This document shows positions 27,894-36,889 of a DNA stretch of 52,582 nucleotides, piece by piece. The position numbers and the translations under genes were made by a program. The notes below the pieces were generated by a model. That model saw only the letters and a program-made list of their open reading frames with translations. It had not been told where the DNA came from and did no database searches. The stretch is from Terriglobales bacterium. GTDB lineage: Bacteria; Acidobacteriota; Terriglobia; Bryobacterales; Bryobacteraceae. How positions within the stretch are numbered: position 1 is the stretch's first letter; each line of letters opens with the position of its first letter. The stretch covers positions 1-52,582 of the forward strand of contig JAIXQP010000012.1 of assembly GCA_027485675.1 (NCBI GenBank), written 5' to 3'.

Positions 27894-28415
27894 CTAGCGA
27901 ATAACCTCCCAAGCCAGATGTTCGATCTCCGGAGCGATCAGTTTGTTCCAAGCCAATTGGACGGCGTTGGGCGAGCCCGGAGTGGAGATGACGAGCTTGC
28001 CGCGGTAGACGCCGGCGGTGGCCCGGGAAAGCATGGCGGCCGGACCCACCACTTCGTAACTCAGCATCCGGAAGATTTCGCCGAAGCCGGGCAAGGTTTT
28101 CTCCAGGTGCTTGCTGAGGACGTCGTAAGTGGTATCGCGGGGGGCGATGCCGGTGCCGCCGTTCCACAGCAGCAGCCGGGCCTCGGAGGCGGCGAGTTCG
28201 TTCAGGACGGCGGCGACCTGATCGGGCTCGTCCTTGATGAGGCGGTAGGCGACCGTCTCGTGTCCGGCGGCGGCGATCTGCTCCCGAAGCCACTGGGCAT
28301 TGACGTCGGTCTGTTCGGTGCGGGTGTCGCTGACGGTGATCAGGGCGATCTTGACGGGGCCCTGGGCGTGGGCGATTTCGCGGTGTTGGTTCGTACTTGC
28401 CGATCCGGTGCTCAT
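27894..28415 (-). CDS. MoaB/MogA-like molybdenum cofactor biosynthesis protein
   Basis: 173 residues from the ATG at 28415. The MoCF_biosynth domain is clear: [16 protein letters not shown] at ~21-36, the pterin-binding [14 protein letters not shown], and a conserved [10 protein letters not shown] near the C-terminus. Such proteins adenylylate molybdopterin (MogA activity) or form the non-catalytic MoaB variant; sequence alone does not separate them. There are no other molybdopterin genes in the window. It is divergent from the SDR gene across only 22 bp, so the two promoters must overlap the opposite coding regions. Confidence 0.9.
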   Translation of the reverse strand: MSTGSASTNQHREIAHAQGPVKIALITVSDTRTEQTDVNAQWLREQIAAAGHETVAYRLIKDEPDQVAAVLNELAASEARLLLWNGGTGIAPRDTTYDVLSKHLEKTLPGFGEIFRMLSYEVVGPAAMLSRATAGVYRGKLVISTPGSPNAVQLAWNKLIAPEIEHLAWEVIR

Positions 28416-28437
28416 AGGTTCAGGATAGCTGGGGAGC

Positions 28438-29202
28438 ATGGCAATGGAACTTTTTCGATTGGACGGGCGGCGGGCGTTGATCACGGGCGGATCGCGGGGA
28501 TTGGGGGCGGAGATGGCCGAAGGGTTGGCGGAGGCCGGGGCGAGCATCCGGTTGCTGGCCCGGCGAGAGCAGTGGTTGACGCCGGCGGTGGAGGGGTTTC
28601 GGGCACGGGGGTTCGATTGCGAAGGCGCGCTGTGCGATGCCGCCGATCCGGAGCAGGTGCAGGCCGTGGTGGACCGGTTTGGGCCGCTCGACATTCTGAT
28701 CAACAACGCCGGCATCTCCTGGGGCCAGCCGGCCGAAGAGATGGCGCTCGACAAGTGGCGGCAGGTATTGGACACGAACCTAACGGGGGCGTTCCTGTTC
28801 TCGCAGGCCGCCGGGCGGCAGATGAAGGAACGGGGCGGCGGGGTGATTCTCAATATCGCCTCCATTGCGGGGATGCGCGGTTCGATGCCGAGGGGGATTC
28901 ACGCCGCCGCGTATACGGCGAGTAAGGGCGGCTTGATTGCACTGACCAAAGAGCTGGCGGCCAAGTGGGCGGGATACGGCATCCGGGTGAATGCGCTGGC
29001 GCCAGGCTTCTTCCCTTCCCGGATGACCGAGCGGATCCTGCCGGGCATGCAGGAGGACCTGCGGCGCCATGTGCCGCTGGGCCGGGCGGGCCGGGGTGGC
29101 GAACTGAAGGGGGCGGCGATCTTCCTGTGTTCGGACGCAGCCAGCTATATCACCGGGCAGACACTGGCCGTCGACGGAGGCGCCACGGCCGTAGGACTTT
29201 AG
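28438..29202 (+). CDS. short-chain dehydrogenase/reductase
   Basis: 254 residues, classical SDR length. The NAD(P)-binding motif TGGSRGLG lies at ~16-23 and NNAG at 89-92. The catalytic set is N114, S142 (NIASIAG), Y159 and K163 (YTASK), and the C-terminus has the common [17 protein letters not shown]. The overall pattern resembles gluconate 5-dehydrogenase and other sugar-acid or 3-oxoacyl reductases; the substrate cannot be fixed. It ends 4 bp inside the convergent GNAT gene. Confidence 0.92.
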   Translation: MAMELFRLDGRRALITGGSRGLGAEMAEGLAEAGASIRLLARREQWLTPAVEGFRARGFDCEGALCDAADPEQVQAVVDRFGPLDILINNAGISWGQPAEEMALDKWRQVLDTNLTGAFLFSQAAGRQMKERGGGVILNIASIAGMRGSMPRGIHAAAYTASKGGLIALTKELAAKWAGYGIRVNALAPGFFPSRMTERILPGMQEDLRRHVPLGRAGRGGELKGAAIFLCSDAASYITGQTLAVDGGATAVGL

Positions 29203-29702
29203 TTTTCGAGCTGCGGAGCGCCCATGGCCAGGCGTTGCAGGGCATCGCCGTTTAAGTCGAAGTAGAGCCGGCCCGATTCCCGGGTGGCGCCCAGGCGGTC
29301 ATAGAACTGAATGGCGGGGGAGTTCCAATCGAGGACGCTCCAGTGCAAGGCGCCATAATGGTGTTGTCTGGCATAGCCGGCGGCGAAGGCCATCATCAGC
29401 TTGCCAAGGCCCTGGCCCCGGCTGCGAGCGCGGACGAAGACGTCTTCGACATAGATGACCGGGGTGCCGCTGTAGCTCGAAAACCGATGTTGGAGCATAA
29501 GATAGGCGACCGGTTCGCCCTCCCAGAAACCTAGGAACACTTCGGCGATGGCCTCCGGGCCGAAGACGTAGCGCTGCAGAGCGGCCGGGGTGATGGTGAC
29601 CGCGTCGGCCTTGCGTTCGGAGTTGGCCATCTCCCGAATCATCTGAAGCACCAAGTCCATATCGGCGGGAGTCGCCCGGCGCACGGTGAAGAGTTCTGCC
29701 AT
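29199..29702 (-). CDS. GNAT-family N-acetyltransferase
   Basis: 167 residues from the ATG at 29702, preceded by GAGGA 8 nt away; the longer reading from 29735 lacks a ribosome site. GNAT motifs are visible: RRATPADMDLVLQMI at the N-terminus, VEDVFVRARSRGQGLGKLMM for the acetyl-CoA pyrophosphate loop (RGQGLG), and WNSPAIQFYDRLGA near the end. The pattern is close to the diamine/spermidine acetyltransferase-like (SAT) branch, but the substrate is unproven. It converges with the SDR gene by a 4-bp overlap. Confidence 0.9.
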   Translation of the reverse strand: MAELFTVRRATPADMDLVLQMIREMANSERKADAVTITPAALQRYVFGPEAIAEVFLGFWEGEPVAYLMLQHRFSSYSGTPVIYVEDVFVRARSRGQGLGKLMMAFAAGYARQHHYGALHWSVLDWNSPAIQFYDRLGATRESGRLYFDLNGDALQRLAMGAPQLEN

Positions 29703-29779
29703 AAAAGTTTCCTCCAGAGTACTATGCCAACCCATTACTTTCGAACATATGCCGGTGGTACGGAAACCTTAGCAAGTCG

Positions 29780-29809
29780 TTGCGAGAAAGCCGACCATCC
29801 CGATACTAT
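29780..29809 (+). promoter_or_regulatory. probable sigma70 promoter of the hybrid kinase gene
   Basis: TTGCGA at 29780-29785 and TACTAT at 29804-29809 with an 18-bp spacer, 17 bp ahead of the ATG at 29827. This would give a very short leader. Confidence 0.4.
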
Positions 29810-29826
29810 GTTCGAGACCCTCTTCC

Positions 29827-31953
29827 ATGGCAAATCCTAGCACTTCGGCCGCACCTACCGCGATTCTCTTCGTCGCGACCGCGACGGCATCGGTCGCCGC
29901 CCCGCCCGGGGTGAGCGCGGCCGCCGGATCCGGCTGGTTAGCCGGCGCAGTAATCCTCCTTCTGGTAGCCGTGGGGGCCTGTAGCTGGTTCCTGTGGGAT
30001 GCCCGGCGACGGCTGCGTCTGGCGGCGCAACAACCGCCGTTGCCGCCTCAGGATGCATTGAGTGCCGCGATAGTGCGCGATAGCTCCGATGCGATCTTCA
30101 CCATTGATGCGGCCGGGATGATCCAGAGCATGAACCCGGCGGCGGCCAAGCAGTTTGGATATCCGCTTGACGAGATCCGCGGAAAGAATATCTCCGTTTT
30201 GATTCCGCCTCCGGCGCGGGGCCGGCAACGGGCGAATTACATGACCAATCCTGGGATCCGGGAGTTGTACGGCGTACGGCGGGATGGCACCCGATTTCCG
30301 ATTGATGTGAAGCTCGATGAGTTGACCTTCGCCAATTGGAACCTGATGGGGCTTTCCGTGCGCGATATCTCCGCCCGGCACGCGAATGTGCAGGACCTCG
30401 AACAGCGTTTGGCGTCGGCCGAGGGGATTCTGAATCAGACGGGAGCATTAGTGTTTGTGCTTACCCGCGATGGCGTCATTGAACGGATGAACCGGGCTTG
30501 TGAGGCGCTGTTGGACTTCTCGGCCGGAGAGGTTCGGGGACAAGCGATTTGGGAGATTGTGGCGATGCCGGCCCGCATGGAGGAGTTGCGGCGCCAGATG
30601 GGCGAATATCTCCGGGGGCCGTTTCCCGCGCGGGCGGAACTGGTCTTCGCGGCGCGCGATGGCCATGAGTACACGATGAGCTGTGTGTTTACGGCAACCC
30701 TGGACGAGTTGAGCACGATTGAGTCGATTATCGTGACCGCCCACGACATCAGCGCGCAGAAGGCGTTTGAACGGACGCAACTGCGCACCGAGCGGATGGC
30801 GGCGGTGAGCCGGTTGGCGGGCGGGGTGGCCCATGACTTCAATAATCTGCTGACGGCCATTACGGGCTACAGCGGACTCGCCCTGCAGAATCTCGATACC
30901 GAGAACCCGATCCGCAAGGACCTCGAGGAGATCAAGCGCGCCGGAGACCGGGGCGCGGCCATCACCCGGCAACTGCTGGCGGTGAGCGGCCGGCATCCGC
31001 GCCGTCCCCGCCTCGTGAACTTGAACGAAAGCCTGAAGAGTGCCGAACGGATGCTGCGGGTGTTGACCGGCGAACCGGTGCAGTTGGACTTGCATCCGGA
31101 TGCCAAGCTGCCGCCGATTGAGGCGGATGTGGCGCAGGTGGAAGAGGTAATTTTGCACTTGGCGGCGTTCCTGCGGGAGCAGATGCCGCAGGGCGGCCGG
31201 TTGGGCATCCGTACCGGCACCGAGAAGCTGGACCAGGGGCAAACCGATACCGAACCGCCGCTGGGCGCCGGCACCTACGTGGTGCTGACGTTGACGGATA
31301 CGAGCCGTGGACTTAGCCGGGAGGCGTTGGCCCACCTGTTTGAACCTTTCTTCCCGGCCCAGGAGACTGCGCGGACAAACGGTCTGGGATTGGCCATGGT
31401 GGCCGGATTGATTAAGCAGAACGGCGGCGGCATTCAGGTGTCCGGCAATCCGGGCGGCGGGAATGTCGTGCGGGTCTACTGGCCCAAAGCGGCGCAGCCG
31501 GAGTTCGTCACGCCGGAGCGCGCCACGCCCTTGTTCGTGGTTCCGAAGCCCGTGACGATGGATGGAACCGAGACCATCCTGGTGGCTTTTGAGCGAGACG
31601 AAGACCGGGCGCGGGTGCGAGAGACCCTGGAACCGGCCGGCTATACCGTGCTCGAAGCCCGCAGCGGCTTGCAGGCGATGGAGATTTCGCACCGGCACAG
31701 CGAAACGATTCACGCACTAATTACCGACATTACACTGCCCCGGATGTCCGGTGCCGAGTTGATTCTTGGCGTCCGCGTCGGCCGGCCGGGCCTTCGCTCT
31801 CTGTACGTGACCAGCCGCCCGACGGCGGAGATCCTGGCGCAGGGGTTGACGCCATCGAGCGTGGTAAGTCTCGAAGGAGAGGCCGAAGACAAAGCGCTCC
31901 TGGTTCGCCTTCGCTCGGTGCTCGATACGAAAACTATGTCCGTCGGGCAGTAG
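29827..31953 (+). CDS. PAS-containing hybrid histidine kinase with degenerate ATP-binding and receiver motifs
   Basis: 708 residues. A membrane segment lies at ~37-57. PAS domain 1 spans ~78-185 (DAIFTIDAAGMIQSMNPAAAKQFGY) and PAS 2 ~195-310. HisKA has H336 in GGVAHDFNNLLT. The HATPase region (~395-555) keeps a G2-like NGLGLAMV, but the N-box reads HLAAFLREQM (444-453), so both usual Asn positions are His and Phe. The G1 box is DTSRGL instead of DTGxGM. A receiver-like domain (~582-700) keeps the acceptor Asp634 (LITDITLPRMSG), while the N-terminal acidic pocket is altered (VAFERDED). The protein may therefore be a sensor with weak or no autokinase activity. It is a single gene with no response regulator beside it. 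Confidence 0.88.
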   Translation: MANPSTSAAPTAILFVATATASVAAPPGVSAAAGSGWLAGAVILLLVAVGACSWFLWDARRRLRLAAQQPPLPPQDALSAAIVRDSSDAIFTIDAAGMIQSMNPAAAKQFGYPLDEIRGKNISVLIPPPARGRQRANYMTNPGIRELYGVRRDGTRFPIDVKLDELTFANWNLMGLSVRDISARHANVQDLEQRLASAEGILNQTGALVFVLTRDGVIERMNRACEALLDFSAGEVRGQAIWEIVAMPARMEELRRQMGEYLRGPFPARAELVFAARDGHEYTMSCVFTATLDELSTIESIIVTAHDISAQKAFERTQLRTERMAAVSRLAGGVAHDFNNLLTAITGYSGLALQNLDTENPIRKDLEEIKRAGDRGAAITRQLLAVSGRHPRRPRLVNLNESLKSAERMLRVLTGEPVQLDLHPDAKLPPIEADVAQVEEVILHLAAFLREQMPQGGRLGIRTGTEKLDQGQTDTEPPLGAGTYVVLTLTDTSRGLSREALAHLFEPFFPAQETARTNGLGLAMVAGLIKQNGGGIQVSGNPGGGNVVRVYWPKAAQPEFVTPERATPLFVVPKPVTMDGTETILVAFERDEDRARVRETLEPAGYTVLEARSGLQAMEISHRHSETIHALITDITLPRMSGAELILGVRVGRPGLRSLYVTSRPTAEILAQGLTPSSVVSLEGEAEDKALLVRLRSVLDTKTMSVGQ

Positions 31954-31956
31954 CGT

Positions 31957-33168
31957 CTAGGCCGTTCGGCTTTCGCGCAGGAGCGTGAAGAAGCGATCGA
32001 CATCCTCTGGCCGGGTGTGGATGTGGGTGGCGATCCGCATCAGGTCCGAGCCGTAGATCCACATCTTTTCCGCTGAGGCCTTCTTTGCAAAGCGCTCGAA
32101 CACGGGACGCGGGATGCGGAAAGCGACGAGGCCACCATAGAGGCGGTCGTCATCGGGCGTCAGGATCTCCAGTTCGGGGATCTCGACGGCGTGTTGGCGG
32201 GCGCGGCGGGCGAGCGAGTGAATGCGCTGGTAAATGCGGTCGGGCCCGATGGCTTCGGCGAAGCGGATGCCGGCGACCATGCCTTCGACGACGGCGCGGC
32301 TATTCGTACCGACTTGCATGAAGCGGGCGGCCTTGAGGTGGCGGGCGGTCCAGGCCTCCGTGGTCACGGTGGGCCAGAGCCGGTCGAGCATCTCGTCGCG
32401 GATGTAGAGCAAGCCGCAGCCGGGAGGGGCAAAGAGCCATTTGTGGGGGCTGCCGGCGAGGAAGTCGCATTCCAGGTCCTCGATCCGGAAGGGGATCTGG
32501 CCGTGCATATGCGCGCCGTCGACCACGGTGATGACCCCTTTGGCGCGAGCGGCGCGGCAGATCTCCCGCACCGGGAGGACGAGACCGGTGGTAGTCAAAA
32601 TGCCGCTGAAACTCAGCACGCGGGTGCGAGGGCCAATGGCGCTGACGATGCGGTCCGCCAGTTCCGCGCTGTCCCGCGGCGGGAGAGGAATGGGGACCGT
32701 GCGGACGCGAAGGCCATGGCGGGCTTCGCGCTGCAGCCACGCGCCCTTGCCTCCGGTGTGCTCCTGGTCGGTCATCAAGACTTCGTCGCCGGAGGCGAGA
32801 TCGAGACCCTGGGCAACAAAGCTCATGGCTTCGGTCGCGTTGTGGGTGATGGCCAAGTTTTCCATGGCGCAGCCAAGAAATTTTGCGGCGACGCGGCGAT
32901 GGTCCTCCATCAGCTCATAACCCCAGCGCGGATACTCACTGCCGATCATGCCGGCGCCGCGTTCGAGGTAGTCCGCGACGGCCGCCACCACCGGCTTGGG
33001 CGCCACCCCGAGCGAGCCATTGTTCATGTAGGCTCGCCAGTCAGGGAGGAGGAACTGTTCCTGCCGGAGGCGCTGCCAGTAGGTCTCCGGGGCGCTGTCA
33101 AACAGCTTGGCATCGGGCAGCGGCAACGCGGCGCTGGCCAGCGCAGGAAAAAAAGAACGGCGCTTCAT
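31957..33168 (-). CDS. PLP-dependent class V aminotransferase-fold enzyme (isopenicillin N epimerase-like), exported?
   Basis: 403 residues. The catalytic lysine is K243 in GSPHKWLFAPPG and the PLP-anchoring Asp is D217 in TVVDGAHMHG. N-terminal landmarks MNNGSLG and NATEAMSFVAQGL match the isopenicillin-N-epimerase/cysteine-desulfurase-like group. The N-terminus (MKRRSFFPALASAALPLP) has a short twin-arginine-like motif but a weak hydrophobic core, so Tat export is possible, not certain. Substrate unknown. The stop lies 3 bp past the convergent kinase gene; the gene upstream on the same strand is an exported unknown 10 bp away, so they may share a transcript. Confidence 0.88.
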   Translation of the reverse strand: MKRRSFFPALASAALPLPDAKLFDSAPETYWQRLRQEQFLLPDWRAYMNNGSLGVAPKPVVAAVADYLERGAGMIGSEYPRWGYELMEDHRRVAAKFLGCAMENLAITHNATEAMSFVAQGLDLASGDEVLMTDQEHTGGKGAWLQREARHGLRVRTVPIPLPPRDSAELADRIVSAIGPRTRVLSFSGILTTTGLVLPVREICRAARAKGVITVVDGAHMHGQIPFRIEDLECDFLAGSPHKWLFAPPGCGLLYIRDEMLDRLWPTVTTEAWTARHLKAARFMQVGTNSRAVVEGMVAGIRFAEAIGPDRIYQRIHSLARRARQHAVEIPELEILTPDDDRLYGGLVAFRIPRPVFERFAKKASAEKMWIYGSDLMRIATHIHTRPEDVDRFFTLLRESRTA

Positions 33169-33178
33169 CCTCTCCAGC

Positions 33179-33970
33179 TTATCGCTTCGGTTCCACGGCG
33201 GTTCTCAATTTGAAGTTGGAATACTGGGTGCTGATTTCGTTGATCAGCGTTTTGAAGATCAGGACTTTGGCCGTGAAGTTCACTTGGGAACTCTCGGTGA
33301 AGTAGTGGCCTTCGCTGACGCGGGCCCGGTTCAGGACGAAGCGGGTTCCCTTCTCCACGCGGCCCAGCAAACCGAAGCCGACGCTGATGGTGTCGAAGAC
33401 TTCGGCGTCAACCCGGACCAGATCTTTGTTTGCCTGATCCACCCACACCTTGCCCCTTACCTTTTCAAAGAAGCGGGCGCGCAGGTTGGGCGGTTTGTAG
33501 CCGGGCCGCGGCTGGCAGGCCAGCACCCAGGTTTTCCGGCCATCCTTCAGCTCTTCGCCCAACAAACGGTACTCCAGAGCTTCGGGGAAGAGCCGGATCA
33601 GTTCGTCGTTTTCCCGGCCGAGGATACTGGGAGGCCGGGACTGTTGGCCCTTTTCTTCATTAATGCGGCGGCGGATGGCCTCCTCCTGACGGCGCTTTTC
33701 GACGTCGGTCAAGGGTTTACCGTCGAGGGTGATGATCCGGGAAATCCAGACACCCTCCACACGTTCGGGACGCATGAGCGTCGTGGTTTGCAGTTTCAAC
33801 CGGCCGTCCGGTTCAAACTCCTTTTTCACGACTTGGCGGTCAAACGAGTAATCCGCCATGCGCGCATCACTCTCCACCATACGTTCGAGCGAGGCCCGCA
33901 TGATGGGCCGCCAATCGAGAGGCTGTGCCCCGAGACTGCTGGCGGCAGCCAGAAAGAGAAGAACTCGCAT
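33179..33970 (-). CDS. exported protein of unknown function (outer-membrane-lipoprotein-sorting-like pattern)
   Basis: 263 residues. A signal peptide (MRVLLFLAAASSLGAQ) is followed by a domain in which KVWVDQANKDLVRVDAEVFD and later strands recall LolA/MucB-like half-barrels. These patterns (VW-D..N..LVR...) recur in acidobacterial exported proteins. No cysteine suitable for lipidation is seen. It is 10 bp upstream of the PLP-enzyme gene on the same strand and divergent from the DMT transporter across 103 bp. Function unknown. Confidence 0.78.
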   Translation of the reverse strand: MRVLLFLAAASSLGAQPLDWRPIMRASLERMVESDARMADYSFDRQVVKKEFEPDGRLKLQTTTLMRPERVEGVWISRIITLDGKPLTDVEKRRQEEAIRRRINEEKGQQSRPPSILGRENDELIRLFPEALEYRLLGEELKDGRKTWVLACQPRPGYKPPNLRARFFEKVRGKVWVDQANKDLVRVDAEVFDTISVGFGLLGRVEKGTRFVLNRARVSEGHYFTESSQVNFTAKVLIFKTLINEISTQYSNFKLRTAVEPKR

Positions 33971-34073
33971 ATGCTACTCTTCATCATAGCCATGCTGCTA
34001 GCCTGACTTCGCCCACCGGCCTTCTCCCGTCCAGCCAACGGCCGGGGCTCCCACAAGGAGTAACCCGACAATC

Positions 34074-35012
34074 ATGCCTCCTCCCCTCTGGCGTATCGGT
34101 CTTGCCTTCACCGCCATTTATCTCATTTGGGGCTCGACATTCCTGGCCACTCGCTTCGCCGTACAAGCTCTGCCGCCCTTCTTTGTTGCGGGCTTTCGCT
34201 TTTTTCTCGGAGGGCTGGTGCTGTTTGCAATGGGTCGCAGCCGTTCGCCGGAGCCACTTACCAGGGCGCACTGGATCAACGCGACCAAACTGGGGCTGCT
34301 GTTCTTTTTCATCTGCCACGGCGCCGTGAGCTGGGCGGCGCAGCATGTGCCTTCGGGAGTGGCTGCGCTCCTGATGGCGTCCATCGCCCTTTGGACGGCG
34401 GTGGTGGAGCGCTTTCTCCAGACGAATACCAAACCGGGCCGGAGAGTACTGCTGAGCCTGGGCGTCGGCTTCATCGGCTTGGCCGTCCTCGTCTTGAAGC
34501 CGGAATCGCTGGCCGGGTCAACTCAAGGCCGAACCGCCTCGCTGGCCGTGCTGTGCGGCGCGTTAACGTGGGCAGTGGCGACGGTGCTGGCATCGCGAAC
34601 GGAGCGGCCGCAGAGCAACTTCACAAGCGCGGGTATGCAGATGCTCTGTGGCGGAGGCGCCTTGATCGTTTTGAGTCTGCTGGTCCAGCCGCCGACCCTG
34701 GAGCGAATTACCCCGGTGACGGTGTGGGCGCTGGGCTACCTCACCATTGTCGGCGCCCTCGTTGGATTCCTGAGCTATACCTACCTCCTGCAGCATGTTC
34801 CGCCCACGAAGGTGGCCACCTACGCCTATGTCAACCCGGTGGTCGCTCTTCTGTTAGGATGGGCTCTGGCGGGCGAGACGATCTCCGCCCGATCGTTGGT
34901 TGCGAGTCTGTTGGTGTTGGCCGCCGTGGCTAACATCGTCCTTTCCCGGTCGACGCCATTGACTCCGCGCCGGCCCACACCTCTACCTGTTCCCGCTGAG
35001 CAAGGAGCCTGA
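34074..35012 (+). CDS. EamA/DMT-superfamily inner membrane exporter (YedA-like)
   Basis: 312 residues with about ten hydrophobic helices in two EamA repeats (~10-140 and ~165-300). Diagnostic stretches are IYLIWGSTFLATRFAVQALPPFF in repeat 1, and in repeat 2 GFLSYTYLLQHVPPTKVATYAYVNPVVALLLGW, the common DMT ending. Such transporters export amino acids, metabolites or drugs; the cargo is unknown. An AAGGAG lies 13 nt upstream. It is followed by the aldo/keto reductase (5-bp gap) and surE, likely one operon. Confidence 0.92.
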   Translation: MPPPLWRIGLAFTAIYLIWGSTFLATRFAVQALPPFFVAGFRFFLGGLVLFAMGRSRSPEPLTRAHWINATKLGLLFFFICHGAVSWAAQHVPSGVAALLMASIALWTAVVERFLQTNTKPGRRVLLSLGVGFIGLAVLVLKPESLAGSTQGRTASLAVLCGALTWAVATVLASRTERPQSNFTSAGMQMLCGGGALIVLSLLVQPPTLERITPVTVWALGYLTIVGALVGFLSYTYLLQHVPPTKVATYAYVNPVVALLLGWALAGETISARSLVASLLVLAAVANIVLSRSTPLTPRRPTPLPVPAEQGA

Positions 35013-35017
35013 TTGCC

Positions 35018-35998
35018 ATGACTATTTCCCGTCGTCATTTTCTTGAAACTTCCGCCATGGCGGCCCTGGCTGCCGCCACGGGCCATGCCGCAGAATCCGG
35101 CAAGATCCCGACCCGTGTTCTGGGCGCTACCGGAGTCCGCATCCCCATCATCGGCATGGGAGGCGGTAGCCGTTTTCTCTCCTATAAGCAGGAGGACGAG
35201 GCCTTGGCCGCCATGAACAAGGCGATCGACGCGGGCGTCACCTACATCGACACGGCCTACAACTACGGCAGCGGCCTGAGCGAAACGCGGGTTGGCAAAA
35301 TCATGGCGACCCGGCGTAAGGAAGTGTTTCTGGCCACCAAAATCGGCCAGCGCAAGGGCGACGAAGCGATGCGGATTCTCGAGGGCAGCCTGAAGCGCCT
35401 GCAGACTTCGCAAATCGACACCGTGCACATCCACCAGTTGATGGGTGAGGACGACCTGGCCGCCATCGAAGCCAAAGACGGCGTGTTGAATGCGCTCTAC
35501 AAGGCTCGCGAGCAGAAGATGATCCGTTTTGTCGGTATCACCTGCCACACGGACCCCACGGTGCTGAAGCTGGCGCTCGAACGTCACGACTTCAACGTGA
35601 CCCAGATGGCGCTAAACGCTGCCTTGGTAGGGATGAAGCCGGGCCCGAGCGGGATGATCATCAACCCCGATATGCGCCCCAGCTTTGAAACCGTAGCCCT
35701 GCCGGTGGCCGTGAAGAAAAAGATCGGCGTGACCGCCATGAAGATTTTCGGTGCCGACGGTCTCGTGGGTCAGGTTCCTTCGGAAAAGCTCCTGTACTAT
35801 TCGCTTTCGCTGCCCGTGGCGGGCGCCGTCCTGGGGATGCCCAAGATCGAGCACATTCTCGAAAACTCGAAGATGGCTCGGACCTTCAAGGCGATGGCCA
35901 AGCCGGAGATGCAGGATCTCTCGCAGGCGCTTTCGTCCAAGAACAAAGTGGCGCTCGATCGTTACCTGGCCGATCACGTGGACAGCTACGCGGTCTAG
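35018..35998 (+). CDS. aldo/keto reductase with Tat-like signal
   Basis: 326 residues. The N-terminus ISRRHFLETSAMAALAAATGHA is a twin-arginine signal (SRRHFLE), so a folded, cofactor-loaded enzyme may be exported. Catalytic residues fit the AKR tetrad: D78 and Y83 (YIDTAYNYGSG), K108 (FLATKIG) and a His in VHIHQL (137-139). The C-terminal half keeps ITCHTDP and GVTAMKIFGADGL as in other acidobacterial AKR-like proteins. AAGGAG lies 14 nt upstream in the end of the previous gene. It may reduce sugar or aldehyde substrates; the electron donor in the periplasm would be unclear. Confidence 0.9.
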   Translation: MTISRRHFLETSAMAALAAATGHAAESGKIPTRVLGATGVRIPIIGMGGGSRFLSYKQEDEALAAMNKAIDAGVTYIDTAYNYGSGLSETRVGKIMATRRKEVFLATKIGQRKGDEAMRILEGSLKRLQTSQIDTVHIHQLMGEDDLAAIEAKDGVLNALYKAREQKMIRFVGITCHTDPTVLKLALERHDFNVTQMALNAALVGMKPGPSGMIINPDMRPSFETVALPVAVKKKIGVTAMKIFGADGLVGQVPSEKLLYYSLSLPVAGAVLGMPKIEHILENSKMARTFKAMAKPEMQDLSQALSSKNKVALDRYLADHVDSYAV

Positions 35999-36002
35999 GC
36001 GA

Positions 36003-36683
36003 TTGCGGATCCTTGTAACGAACGATGATGGGTTCGATGCGCCAGGCTTAGCCGCCCTGCGCGACGTGGCGGGGGAGTTCGGCGAGGTATTCACCCTCGC
36101 CCCCGCCACGCAGCAATCGTACGTCGGCCATCGGGTTTCCACGGCCACGCCGCTCCGATTGACCACCCTTGGTCCGCTACAGTTCCACCTGGCGGGTACG
36201 CCGGCGGACTGCGTGCGCGTGGCCTTGCGCGGTTTAGGAGAGCCGTTCGACTGGGTCTTTTCGGGAATCAACCACGGGGGAAACCTGGGCGCCGACGTCT
36301 ATACCTCCGGCACGGTGGCGGCGGCGCGCGAGGCCGCCCTGCTGGGGGTCCCGGCGATCGCTATTTCCCAGTTTCACCGCCGGCCGCATCCCGATGATTG
36401 GGAGATGTCGGCGGCCCTGGCGCGCCGCGCCATCGCCCGGATCATCAGCGAAACCGTCCCGCAAACCCTGTACTGGAACGTGAACCTGCCCCATCCGGTG
36501 GCCGACCCGGCGGCGGTAGAGTTGTGTGAGTGTTCGCTCGATCCGGGAGCGCTGGATGTGGCGTTCGCCCGCGAGGGCGATGAGTTTCTCTACGCCGGCC
36601 GTTACATGGACCGCAGTTGCGCCCCGGGCTTCGACGTGGCCCAATGCTTCAGCGGCGCGATTACCTTGACCCGGTTCATTTAG
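36003..36683 (+). CDS. surE: 5'/3'-nucleotidase SurE
   Basis: 226 residues when started at the TTG at 36003, which yields MRILVTNDDGF, the canonical SurE N-terminus with metal ligands D8 and D9. Further signatures are LAPATQQSYVGH (metal-binding Ser), HLAGTPADCVRVAL and FSGINHGGNLGADVYTSGTVAAAREAALLG. SurE dephosphorylates nucleoside 5'- and 3'-monophosphates and polyphosphates in the cytoplasm and is linked to stationary-phase survival. The start lies 4 bp after the reductase stop, with a poor ribosome site, so expression likely depends on coupling. No ATG occurs at a sensible position. Confidence 0.95.
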   Translation: MRILVTNDDGFDAPGLAALRDVAGEFGEVFTLAPATQQSYVGHRVSTATPLRLTTLGPLQFHLAGTPADCVRVALRGLGEPFDWVFSGINHGGNLGADVYTSGTVAAAREAALLGVPAIAISQFHRRPHPDDWEMSAALARRAIARIISETVPQTLYWNVNLPHPVADPAAVELCECSLDPGALDVAFAREGDEFLYAGRYMDRSCAPGFDVAQCFSGAITLTRFI

Positions 36684-36724
36684 CGAACCCATTCGGTGGG
36701 AGACGGCAACCATACCCTAATGGG

Positions 36725-36754
36725 TTTGGGGATAAATGTCGATAGTACCCCAAA
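36725..36754. promoter_or_regulatory. TTTGGGG/CCCCAAA inverted repeat upstream of the PEP-CTERM gene
   Basis: Seven-base arms (36725-36731 and 36748-36754) separated by 16 bp, within the 206-bp gap before the PEP-CTERM gene. The right part, TCGATAGTACCCC, has a close counterpart (TCGAAAAGTACCCG) ahead of the giant oxidase gene at 46741-46754. It is a candidate operator or upstream element; nothing else notable was found in the gap. Confidence 0.35.
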
Positions 36755-36889
36755 GAAGGTATCTACACATATTTTCTCAGTGGGGGTAAGGCCCCAATCG
36801 TATCCTTGGCTGTCTGGAGATATCCGATAGACGAACAGGAAGGTGAACAATCCGCCTTTCGTACTCAATCTCCAAGGACCAATGAACTC

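Noticed and set aside
36684-36889. Cyclic-di-GMP or other riboswitch before the PEP-CTERM gene
   Set aside because: G-run/C-run pairs are present, but none of the conserved GEMM or other aptamer core sequences could be recognised.
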